From positions 1 to 5,932 of the forward strand of contig JAEYOL010000269.1 in NCBI GenBank assembly GCA_023411775.1: a stretch of 5,932 nt of DNA, written 5' to 3'. The first letter of the stretch is position 1, and every line of letters begins with the position of its first letter. A program made the translations under genes and the position numbers. The notes beneath the pieces were generated by a model. It was given only the letters and a program-made list of their open reading frames with translations, made no database searches and had not been told where the DNA came from. The stretch is from Bacteroidota bacterium (lineage in GTDB: Bacteria > Bacteroidota > Bacteroidia > Chitinophagales > Chitinophagaceae). Below are positions 1-5,932 of the stretch, piece by piece.

Positions 1-132
1 TTCAATCAAATAGGGGCTCAGCCAACCCTGCTCCATCCCATCTCCCATCATAAACAATAGTATGCCGAGAAATCCCGACAGCAGAGATGAAGGAATTCCG
101 AGCTTTTGTATAACAGCATCATTTATACGCAT
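1..132 (-). CDS. MFS transporter, N-terminal fragment (runs off the left edge)
   Basis: The frame opens with ATG at 130-132 on the minus strand and reads 44 codons without a stop to the window edge. The peptide starts MRINDAVIQKLGIPSSLLSG, followed by a hydrophobic stretch (about residues 14-29) and then GDGMEQGWLSPYL. A short polar N-terminus, a first membrane helix and a conserved acidic/aromatic turn of this kind match the start of a group of major facilitator superfamily transporters with a GDGxExGWLSPYL-like element. The assignment rests on that pattern, because only the first helix is present. The start lies 31 bp after the metallophosphoesterase stop, so it is probably the next gene of the same operon. 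It is not the same type as the MFS protein at 3643-4878, whose first helix carries NYVDRQ. The likely role is inner-membrane transport of a small organic compound; the substrate is unknown. Confidence 0.72.
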   Translation of the reverse strand, partial: MRINDAVIQKLGIPSSLLSGFLGILLFMMGDGMEQGWLSPYLIE

Positions 133-163
133 ACGGTGTGGTTTGGTTTAGGTTTCTTATTAT

Positions 164-1270
164 CTAGTCGAACCGGATTGTAAATTCATTTCGTTCATCT
201 TTTTTCCAGGCGTATTGCTGGGTTGTTGGGGAAACCCCAAACAGTGGTGAAAAGGTTTTTACTTTCACCGTTTTGCCATCAGGAAAAAATTCTAATATGC
301 GGATCCAGCCATCACCCCCATTGCCACTGCGACCGCCACCACCCAATGATTGTGCATCAAATAAAACCTGGTGCACAGATTTACCGGCGCTATTTCTGTC
401 TAGCCGGTAGCCTTCACCGGAAATATGTCCGCATAGCACCATTTCAATATTGGTAGACGGCTGCACCAGTTTCTCCCAGATCTGCCTGCCATTGTTAGCT
501 AATGGCATTTTAACATGCGGTGCCTTCTGGATCATGTTATTTATATTGTAAGGCTCCCAGAACAACCATTTAATTTCGCCTGTCGTATGTTTATCCTTAT
601 TGTTTAGATAATTATGTGTGATCATCACTACCCGGTGATCCCTGTACTGTTCAAGTGCAGCGATTTTTTTCGCCCAGGTAAGTACGGAGTCCCGGGGACC
701 GTATTCAAGGTTCATGAATAAATAATCTTTGCCATGAAGGCCTTTCAGTTCGTAAGCGGCATTTTCTATGGTGGGAGTCCCTTCCTCATTACGGGTATTC
801 TGAACCAAGTATTTTTGGTTTAGGTAATTCCGGTCAATGCTAAAAAACTCCGCGTACCGCGAACTACGCTTTCCCTGCCTGTCGACACTGTAATCGTGGT
901 TACCGGTAGCAGCGATATAGGGCACTTTGTGGTCAAGTCTTGCAAACGCTTTAGAAACCGCTTCCCACTGACGCTGCGTGGTTTGATCACCATCGTAATC
1001 GCGGTTGATCTTTTCGTTGTTATGTACGAGGTCACCTACACAGACGACCATCTTAATATTGAGTGTATCAATGTTGTCCTCGATCCAGGCCGTAATAAGA
1101 TCAAGTAAAGGCTGGTTTCTTCCCCATTTTACATAGTTCTGGATATCCGGCACCATGATAAGCGACCAGGAACCCTTTTGTTCTAACCGGGGTTTTTCAT
1201 AATTCCCCTGCGACAGAATAGTGTTGGTAAAAAGAAAAAATAGTAAACACCCTGTGAGAAACTTTTTCAT
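164..1270 (-). CDS. Secreted calcineurin-like metallophosphoesterase
   Basis: This 368-residue protein has the ordered metal-binding motifs of the calcineurin-like metallophosphoesterase fold: PDIQNY (41-46, with D42 and Q44 at the usual D-x-H site), GDLVHN (79-84), GNHD (123-126), TH (218-219) and GH (281-282). The C-terminal part, with a glycine-rich run (310-321), GWIRILEF and a KTFSPLFG segment near 339-345, is typical of bacterial exported members with the D-x-Q variant. Residues 1-20 form a Sec signal peptide (KK, then a hydrophobic core, likely cleavage near ILS-QG). The LTGC at 5-8 precedes the hydrophobic core and so is not a credible lipobox. The enzyme should hydrolyse phosphomonoesters or phosphodiesters in the periplasm or outside the cell using a two-metal centre. 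The GHxH motif reads GHIS, lacking the second His, and GDxxD reads GDLVH. The start is 9 bp after the preceding EEP gene; AAGG abuts the ATG, too close to be a normal ribosome-binding site. Substrate unknown. Confidence 0.9.
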   Translation of the reverse strand: MKKFLTGCLLFFLFTNTILSQGNYEKPRLEQKGSWSLIMVPDIQNYVKWGRNQPLLDLITAWIEDNIDTLNIKMVVCVGDLVHNNEKINRDYDGDQTTQRQWEAVSKAFARLDHKVPYIAATGNHDYSVDRQGKRSSRYAEFFSIDRNYLNQKYLVQNTRNEEGTPTIENAAYELKGLHGKDYLFMNLEYGPRDSVLTWAKKIAALEQYRDHRVVMITHNYLNNKDKHTTGEIKWLFWEPYNINNMIQKAPHVKMPLANNGRQIWEKLVQPSTNIEMVLCGHISGEGYRLDRNSAGKSVHQVLFDAQSLGGGGRSGNGGDGWIRILEFFPDGKTVKVKTFSPLFGVSPTTQQYAWKKDERNEFTIRFD

Positions 1271-1279
1271 CCTTAATAA

Positions 1280-2194
1280 TTATTCTATTACAAAATCAGC
1301 TTGCATAAAAAAATGATCGCTCGGAAACTTCCCATTTCTCGAATCCCTGATAATAGTTGAGGCCGTTGGCTTCAGTTCTCCCTTATACCAGATAAAATCG
1401 ATTCTTCCTTTTGATGCTGCTTTCTCATATTTCGTACCCTGAAATTCATGTCCGGTATACCCTGCTTCGCCGGCGCCGTGTATAGCTTCATAGGCTTCCA
1501 GCCATGCGCCCGACCTAACAGAATCAAATACCCGGCTATCGTGTCGCGTATTGAAATCTCCTGTCATTATTTGGGCAAAGCCAGGTTGATATTGTGCGCT
1601 TTCTTCTACAACCATCTTAGCCTGTTGGATCTTTGCTTCCCCGGAGACATGATCCAGGTGAAGGTTAATCACCCGAAACTCCCGGCCCGTACCTTTTTCA
1701 CGCAACCTTACCCAATTGGCATGTCGTGCCCTCGCAGTATCCCAGGATTTACTTCCTGCCACCAAAGGTGTTTCCGAAAGCCAGTATGTACCGCCACTCA
1801 ATAAATCATAACGAATGCTGGAAAACAAGATTGGATTTTTAGCAATGCCGTGGTAACCGGTTGTATGCATATCCATTTCAGGTCCATCGAAACCAAATAG
1901 CTGATACGAAGGGAAACTTTTCCTGAAATCCTCTGCCTGTACTTTTAATACCTCCTGCAGGGAAATGACATCGGCATTCTTTTCTTTAATGATCTCTATA
2001 CAAATATTTTTTCGGCTCGACCAGCCAACACCTTTTGTTTCATCCTCATCCAGCGCCACTCGAATATTGCAACTCAGGACACGATGAGTATCACGTTTTT
2101 CCTGTGACGCATCTGCTACCATACCCAGCGAGGGTAACGCAGGTAGCAATGCTGCTGCTCCAAGTCCTTTTAAAAAATGTCTCCGGCTTGTCAT
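1280..2194 (-). CDS. EEP-fold hydrolase with twin-arginine (Tat) leader
   Basis: This 304-residue protein belongs to the endonuclease/exonuclease/phosphatase superfamily (DNase I-like fold, metal-dependent phosphoester hydrolysis). The catalytic motifs are all present and in order: SCNIR (N43), LQEV (E81), NLHLDH (177-182, H179), TGDFN (D213, N215), GRIDFIW (D266) and SDHFF (D293, H294). The elements TYWLSETP (136-143) and WDTARARHANWVRL (151-164) resemble the uncharacterised secreted group often catalogued as EEP-1; that subgroup call is from memory of the family. The N-terminus reads SRRHFLK (3-9) followed by a hydrophobic Ala/Leu segment to about residue 24, a near-perfect Tat signal, so the enzyme is probably exported already folded. 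There is no lipobox. The gene starts 17 bp after the FAD oxidoreductase and ends 9 bp before the metallophosphoesterase. The substrate may be a nucleic acid, phospholipid head group, inositol phosphate or other phosphoester; the sequence does not decide. Confidence 0.9.
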   Translation of the reverse strand: MTSRRHFLKGLGAAALLPALPSLGMVADASQEKRDTHRVLSCNIRVALDEDETKGVGWSSRKNICIEIIKEKNADVISLQEVLKVQAEDFRKSFPSYQLFGFDGPEMDMHTTGYHGIAKNPILFSSIRYDLLSGGTYWLSETPLVAGSKSWDTARARHANWVRLREKGTGREFRVINLHLDHVSGEAKIQQAKMVVEESAQYQPGFAQIMTGDFNTRHDSRVFDSVRSGAWLEAYEAIHGAGEAGYTGHEFQGTKYEKAASKGRIDFIWYKGELKPTASTIIRDSRNGKFPSDHFFMQADFVIE

Positions 2195-2211
2195 ACTCGC
2201 GTAGTTAATAC

Positions 2212-3615
2212 TTATGAAACCAGTGCTTCCCGGCCAATGCGCAGGTAAGCCCCTTTATCAAGTAATTCCTGTTGTAATTTTTTAACATCCACATCACGAG
2301 GCTGTATGCCGTTTCTCACTGCCATTTTCGCGGCACGGCCGGCGGCTTCACCCATTGCCATACAGGGTGCCATCACGCGAATGGCCGACATGGCTTCATG
2401 CGTGGTGGATATGCAACGTCCTGCAACGATCAGGTTTTTTACCTGCTGCGGAATAAGCGATCTGTAAGGAATATCATAACAATCGCCACACCATTCCAGG
2501 GTACATCCACCACCCTGCGGATGATGGATATCGAGAGGATAACTAGCTACGGCTATCGCGTCATCAAAATGGCGACAAGACATGATATCATCCCGTGTCA
2601 TTGTATACAACCCGTTGATGCGACGAGTTTCCCTGATACCTAAGAATGGTGCCGTTTTAAGGAAATACGCATTTTCAAATCCAGGAACATAATCGATGAG
2701 ATATTTTTGAATATCGTGTATTTGTTTACGCCCTTCAATTTCACCATAAGTCAGGCTGCCGGGATCAGTACCATTTACACCATTCACTCTCGTCATATTA
2801 ACCCACACTTCACCTTTTCGAAGACCAGTAATCAGGATTGTACGTTCTGTAGTAAGTGTAAGTCCGGCTTCCTGTGCTTTCTTCACGAGGTTACGCATTC
2901 CTACCAGTACAAACTGGTTGTTTTGACCAAAATATTCTGCGGGAATAAAATCTGTCAGGTATGTTCTCGGTTCTTCTGCCACACTGGTCCTTAACTTCTC
3001 AGTGTCAACACCGCCGAGGCAAAACATAAGTGTAGGAGGTTGCACACCACCCTGATCATTGCCATATTCACAGGGTACACCGGCACGATATGCTACATCG
3101 GCATCACCACTACAGTCAATAACTACTTTTGCAAGCAGCGCTTCACGTCCTGCTTTGCTTTCAATGATCACACCTTTCAGCTCATCACCCTCTTTCACCA
3201 CGCTTGCACAAAACGCGTAAAACAAAACATCCACACCGGCATCTACCAGCATTTGGAGGGCGACTGTTTTCACTGCCTCAGGTTCCACGAGTGTAAGACT
3301 CATATGGAGCGGACAGGGACGGTGTTCACTGGAGGCATCAACTGCCTTGAGTCGATCGATGAGTTTTTGGGGCAAACCCTTGATGATCTGGTTTCCTTTT
3401 TGTCCTAAAAATCCAAGGATTGGCAACCCGATGGTCATATTGCCACCCACAAAACTGCGGCTCTCCACCAGTGTCACACTGAGCCCGTCTTCGGCGGCTG
3501 CGAGGGCAGCCATGATGCCAGAGGGGCCACCACCAATCACAAGTACATCTGACTTCTTGCGAACAGGAATCTCTCTTCCCGTTTCTGTTATGGTATTTTT
3601 AATAGTGTTTTCCAT
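2212..3615 (-). CDS. FAD-dependent oxidoreductase (FAD_oxidored family)
   Basis: This 467-residue flavoprotein has an N-terminal Rossmann dinucleotide-binding motif VIGGGPSG (26-33), with E51 at the end of the second strand to bind the FAD ribose, then VGGNMTIG (56-63). Further FAD-contact segments are DCSGDAD (167-173), GIRETRRI (326-333), LIVAGRCIS (395-403) and the C-terminal APCMAMGEAAGRAA (416-429). These are hallmarks of the FAD_oxidored (PF12831-like) family, related to the fumarate reductase/HdrA-type flavin fold. There is no signal peptide, membrane helix or iron-sulfur cysteine cluster, so it is predicted to be cytoplasmic. Family members are poorly characterised and some have been mislabelled xanthan lyase in databases. 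It sits 27 bp after an MFS importer gene and before exported phosphoesterases, which suggests oxidation or dehydrogenation of an imported product. The chosen ATG leaves about 20 residues before the FAD domain; an upstream ATG at 3629-3631 is out of frame. No Shine-Dalgarno sequence is visible. Confidence 0.92.
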   Translation of the reverse strand: MENTIKNTITETGREIPVRKKSDVLVIGGGPSGIMAALAAAEDGLSVTLVESRSFVGGNMTIGLPILGFLGQKGNQIIKGLPQKLIDRLKAVDASSEHRPCPLHMSLTLVEPEAVKTVALQMLVDAGVDVLFYAFCASVVKEGDELKGVIIESKAGREALLAKVVIDCSGDADVAYRAGVPCEYGNDQGGVQPPTLMFCLGGVDTEKLRTSVAEEPRTYLTDFIPAEYFGQNNQFVLVGMRNLVKKAQEAGLTLTTERTILITGLRKGEVWVNMTRVNGVNGTDPGSLTYGEIEGRKQIHDIQKYLIDYVPGFENAYFLKTAPFLGIRETRRINGLYTMTRDDIMSCRHFDDAIAVASYPLDIHHPQGGGCTLEWCGDCYDIPYRSLIPQQVKNLIVAGRCISTTHEAMSAIRVMAPCMAMGEAAGRAAKMAVRNGIQPRDVDVKKLQQELLDKGAYLRIGREALVS

Positions 3616-3642
3616 GTACAGTATTTTTCATTAGTATTTTAA

Positions 3643-4878
3643 TCAGGTCAAAACGGTTTCCTTTGGTTTTTCCGGCTTTACCATCGTCCAAAGAATCAAT
3701 ACAGCCAGTGGATGCAAAAAGGCCATGGCAAAGAAAATTTTCTCCGCACCGATCGTGCCCATAAGCTGGCCCACAAAAAAGTTGAAAAGCACAGCACCCA
3801 GGGCTCCAAATCCACCGGCTATTCCTAATACACTGGCTACATTCTTCGCAGGAAATGCTTCCGCTACAACAACACTGATTGTAAACAACCAGCTCAGGCA
3901 GGCAATGGCGACCACACTAAACAACACCAGGGTCGACCAGGCCGAACTTAAATAAGGTGTTAACGCGCAAAGCGGGCTTAAAAAAGCAATTGCGGTAAGC
4001 ATGATCTTTCTTGCTCTCAAAGGTGTGATTCCTTTTCTTACCAAACGGTCTGACCACATGGAAGTCCCAATGGCACCGAGATCCGCAAACAAAAAAGGTA
4101 TCCAGCCAAACATCCCTACTTGTGCAAGAGTGAGCCCCGACTCTTCCTGCAAATATCCCGGCAACCAAAACAGGCAGAAGTACCAGACCGGGTCGCTGAC
4201 AAACCTGATGAGGAGAATACCCCACAGACTACGTGTGGACCATAATTGTTTCCACTGAAATGCCGGGACGGATACGGTATTATTGGCATTGATTGATTCC
4301 TTTAGTATATGAGCTGGCGGATCGCGATAGACCAGTTTCCACAACACGGCTATTATCAACCCTATTGCACCCATGGCAATAAAAGCGGTTTGCCAGCTGT
4401 ACGTTAATGCCAGCCACGCAATAACCGGTGGCGCGATGATGGCACCTATCGAACTTCCCGCTACACAAAGGCTATTGGCTGTTGCACGCAATTTTCCCGG
4501 GAACCATACTGTGATCACTTTCAACTGCGCCGGGAAATTTGTCGGTTCGGCAGCTCCCAGCAAGGCTCGAAAAAAGCCGAACTGTCCAATCGATCTCGAA
4601 ATTCCACCTCCAATACATGCAATGGACCAGGTGATGATCCCATAGAACATTACCAGTTTTGCACCAAATCGGTCTACCATCCATCCCGTCACAGGATACA
4701 TGATTGCATAACAGATGGTAAAAAGATTTAGGATCATGGCATAACCGTTATCATCCAACTCAAATTCCGTTTTCAGGATCGGTTTCAACACCGACACAAT
4801 TTGTCGGTCAACATAGTTGAATACTATGGCAAGGAAAATAATGGCAACAATAAACCAGCGTCTTGTTTCGGGCTTCAT
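3643..4878 (-). CDS. MFS organic-anion transporter, hexuronate/aldonate (ACS) type
   Basis: This 411-residue polytopic membrane protein is of normal MFS length, with about 12 hydrophobic segments and a hydrophilic loop near residues 183-210. NYVDRQ (21-26) ends the first helix, the MFS motif A reads GWMVDRFGAK (65-74), and RALLGAAEPTNFP (104-116) and SDPVWYFCLFWLPGYL (228-243) closely follow the pattern of hexuronate and galactonate transporters of the anion:cation symporter family. D24, R25, R104 and E111 have the spacing of the acid/arginine pairs that support proton coupling and anion binding in the E. coli galactonate carrier DgoT; this correspondence is by motif only. The likely role is proton-driven uptake of a sugar acid or similar anion across the inner membrane. 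It starts 27 bp after the Sec-type EEP gene and ends 27 bp before the FAD oxidoreductase, linking import to intracellular oxidation. The exact substrate is unknown, so no gene symbol is given. Confidence 0.9.
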   Translation of the reverse strand: MKPETRRWFIVAIIFLAIVFNYVDRQIVSVLKPILKTEFELDDNGYAMILNLFTICYAIMYPVTGWMVDRFGAKLVMFYGIITWSIACIGGGISRSIGQFGFFRALLGAAEPTNFPAQLKVITVWFPGKLRATANSLCVAGSSIGAIIAPPVIAWLALTYSWQTAFIAMGAIGLIIAVLWKLVYRDPPAHILKESINANNTVSVPAFQWKQLWSTRSLWGILLIRFVSDPVWYFCLFWLPGYLQEESGLTLAQVGMFGWIPFLFADLGAIGTSMWSDRLVRKGITPLRARKIMLTAIAFLSPLCALTPYLSSAWSTLVLFSVVAIACLSWLFTISVVVAEAFPAKNVASVLGIAGGFGALGAVLFNFFVGQLMGTIGAEKIFFAMAFLHPLAVLILWTMVKPEKPKETVLT

Positions 4879-4882
4879 AAGA

Positions 4883-4889
4883 TTTCCTT
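4883..4889 (-). promoter_or_regulatory. Shine-Dalgarno-like site of the MFS transporter gene
   Basis: The minus-strand sequence AAGGAAATCTT directly precedes the ATG at 4876-4878, leaving six bases between AAGGA and the start codon. This is the only gene in the window with a purine-rich site at a conventional distance, and it supports this start codon. In Bacteroidota such sites contribute weakly to initiation, so its functional weight is uncertain. Confidence 0.4.
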
Positions 4890-4905
4890 TTTACTACCCC
4901 TTGAT

Positions 4906-5808
4906 TTAATCGTTAATATTACATTCTACAAAAACAGGGTAGTGATCAGACAGTTGGTCCGTTTCATTATCCTGGATAATTCCTGATTTTTTTACAGTTG
5001 CTGCCATCGTTTTATTCAACCATATATAATCAATACGTTTTTCCCTGCCACTTTTCCCTGCGTGCGACCGGGTTGGGGCAGAAGATTTAAACACTTTATT
5101 TGTGAGATAATGTGAATCCTCAAAGCCTGCTGCCAGCATTTTATTTGTAACAGTGTAATCAATTTTGCCATTGTCCAGGTTATTCCGGTAAATGATCTTA
5201 CCCTTTACAATCGGCAGTCCGCTTTTAGGTTCCAGCCGACCTTCTGACTTCAACATGGACGGTAAGAGTTTCTCTTCGTACCGGGCTGCTTTTGCATCTG
5301 CGAAAGCCAGGGCATTAAAATCCCCGGCAACCAGGATCTTCTCATCCTTTGGTAACAGCTTCACATGGGCCAAAACCCGGTCGATATCCGCGCGCCTGCT
5401 TTTAACATCAAATGGGGATAAATGCGTAACAAATACATGGATGCCATTAATGTTGCCATATAAATAGGAATGCCACATGTTGGTCGTTACATGTTGAACC
5501 ATCACGATCGGATATTTTGAACTGATCCCGATTGGATGGGTAACCCCTATATTTATTACAGCATACGAATGCCCATACTTAGCTGCCAGTTCTTCCAGCC
5601 TTTCGGCAGTAAACCCATTTAGTTCCTGGAAAGTAAAAATATCAGCGTTTTGTTTAATGGCCCACTCTACAAATCTCTTTTCAAGTAGACTGTCGTTATT
5701 AAACCCATGCAAAACATTATAATTTACAACCCTCAACTTACGAGGCTCCTGGGCATACACTGCTCCGGTGAAAGCCAATATGGTAAAAAGAAATACAAAA
5801 AATCGCAT
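4906..5808 (-). CDS. EEP-fold hydrolase with Sec signal peptide
   Basis: This 300-residue protein is a second, divergent member of the endonuclease/exonuclease/phosphatase superfamily. It carries NYNVLHG (29-35, N31), FQELNG (60-65, E62), THLSP (128-132, H129), AGDFN (161-165, D163 and N165), KRIDYIW (257-263, D260) and SDHYP (287-291, D288 and H289). These are the metal-binding and general acid/base residues of the DNase I-like fold, so it should be active. Residues 1-19 form a Sec signal peptide with an AVYA-QE cleavage site; there is no lipobox. The part between GDFN and RIDYIW is long (about 90 residues) and holds an extra KIDY (215-218). It lies 36 bp after the susD stop, which makes it the first processing enzyme after the capture proteins and places it in the periplasm or outside the cell. 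Outside the motifs it shows little resemblance to the EEP protein at 1280-2194. Possible substrates include phosphodiesters of lipids, inositols, sugars or nucleic acids. Confidence 0.9.
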   Translation of the reverse strand: MRFFVFLFTILAFTGAVYAQEPRKLRVVNYNVLHGFNNDSLLEKRFVEWAIKQNADIFTFQELNGFTAERLEELAAKYGHSYAVINIGVTHPIGISSKYPIVMVQHVTTNMWHSYLYGNINGIHVFVTHLSPFDVKSRRADIDRVLAHVKLLPKDEKILVAGDFNALAFADAKAARYEEKLLPSMLKSEGRLEPKSGLPIVKGKIIYRNNLDNGKIDYTVTNKMLAAGFEDSHYLTNKVFKSSAPTRSHAGKSGREKRIDYIWLNKTMAATVKKSGIIQDNETDQLSDHYPVFVECNIND

Positions 5809-5844
5809 GTATGTCAGCTTGTCTTTAATTACTTCACAGGTATT

Positions 5845-5932
5845 TTACCAATTAGGGTTCTGAACAAGTGCCGGGTTAGTCTGTAATTCGACCGGGTTAA
5901 TCGGCCACAGGTAATCTCTTTGTGGATTAAAC
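5845..5932 (-). CDS. SusD/RagB-family outer-membrane nutrient-binding lipoprotein, C-terminal fragment
   Basis: Translating the minus strand from the right edge gives 28 residues ending in a TAA stop at 5845-5847; the gene continues beyond the window. The fragment contains RDYLWPINPVEL, followed by QTNPALVQNPNW and the stop. This is the strongly conserved C-terminal signature of SusD-like proteins (pattern LWPIP..E...NP.L.QNP.W). SusD proteins are surface lipoproteins that form a lid on a SusC TonB-dependent transporter and capture oligosaccharides or other large nutrients. A susC gene is expected just upstream, outside the window to the right. The next gene, an exported EEP enzyme, follows after 36 bp, so capture and processing are probably co-transcribed. 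The signature is diagnostic for the family but says nothing about the ligand. Confidence 0.93.
   Translation of the reverse strand, partial: FNPQRDYLWPINPVELQTNPALVQNPNW

Larger units (their letters stand above)
1..5932 (-). other. Probable single operon (PUL-like nutrient uptake and processing locus)
   Basis: Seven consecutive genes, two of them partial, lie on the minus strand with gaps of 36, 27, 27, 17, 9 and 31 bp. No gap holds a hairpin followed by a T run, and none shows the Bacteroidota promoter pattern (TTTG near -33 and TAnnTTTG near -7). Co-transcription from a promoter upstream of the presumed susC/susD pair is therefore inferred. The gene order is SusD, EEP, MFS, FAD oxidoreductase, Tat-EEP, metallophosphoesterase, MFS. 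No regulator is visible in the window. Confidence 0.75.

Noticed and set aside
140..155. Three GGTTT units (with one A spacer) between the metallophosphoesterase and the left MFS gene
   Set aside because: The repeat is too short and imperfect to distinguish from chance in a 31-bp spacer, and it does not match a known operator or ribosome-binding element.
1241..1270. Possible lipobox (LTGC, residues 5-8) in the metallophosphoesterase leader
   Set aside because: The cysteine comes before the hydrophobic core, whereas in a lipoprotein leader it follows it. A signal-peptidase I site after about residue 20 fits better.
1448..1804. Plus-strand open frame of 118 codons
   Set aside because: It lies entirely inside the Tat-EEP gene on the other strand. 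Its peptide is rich in Cys, Pro and His with no recognisable domain, as expected of an antisense shadow.
3040..3408. Plus-strand open frame of 122 codons
   Set aside because: It is antisense to the FAD oxidoreductase, whose family motifs are intact across the same bases. The plus-strand peptide has no family features.
3917..4225. Minus-strand open frame of 102 codons in another phase
   Set aside because: It is embedded in the MFS transporter gene, which is continuous and full length. It does not represent a frameshifted piece or an independent gene.
5809..5844. Possible promoter or terminator between susD and the Sec-type EEP gene
   Set aside because: This 36-bp gap shows no convincing hairpin plus T run and no TAnnTTTG-type element; read-through from susD is the simpler interpretation.

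Overview
The window looks like part of one operon from a Bacteroidota genome, most likely the Chitinophagaceae/Sphingobacteriales side. The main reasons are the C-terminus of a SusD/RagB-type outer-membrane nutrient-binding protein at the right edge, tightly packed genes with mostly no Shine-Dalgarno sequence, and moderate G+C. The lineage call is inferred from these traits and not from any marker gene.

All seven genes, two of them cut by the window edges, lie on the minus strand, so transcription runs from right to left. In order they are: the tail of a susD gene (5845-5932); a Sec-exported endonuclease/exonuclease/phosphatase (EEP)-fold enzyme (4906-5808); an MFS transporter resembling the anion:cation symporter family of hexuronate/aldonate importers (3643-4878); a cytoplasmic FAD-dependent oxidoreductase of the FAD_oxidored type (2212-3615); a second EEP-fold enzyme with a clear twin-arginine leader (1280-2194); a Sec-exported calcineurin-like metallophosphoesterase (164-1270); and the N-terminus of a second MFS protein of another type (1-132). 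Intergenic gaps are 36, 27, 27, 17, 9 and 31 bp. None has room for both a terminator and a new promoter, so polycistronic transcription is the simplest reading.

The layout resembles a polysaccharide utilization locus: SusC/D capture, exported processing enzymes, inner-membrane importers and a cytoplasmic catabolic enzyme. No glycosidase or lyase is visible. The exported enzymes are instead three phosphoesterase-fold hydrolases from three distinct subfamilies. A working hypothesis is that the locus captures a phosphate- or phosphodiester-containing organic compound, removes phosphate outside the cytoplasm, imports the remaining acid or polyol through one or both MFS carriers, and oxidises it with the flavoenzyme. 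The substrate cannot be read from the sequence. No RNA genes, insertion sequences, CRISPR arrays or significant repeats were seen, and no gene-free stretch exceeds 36 bp.
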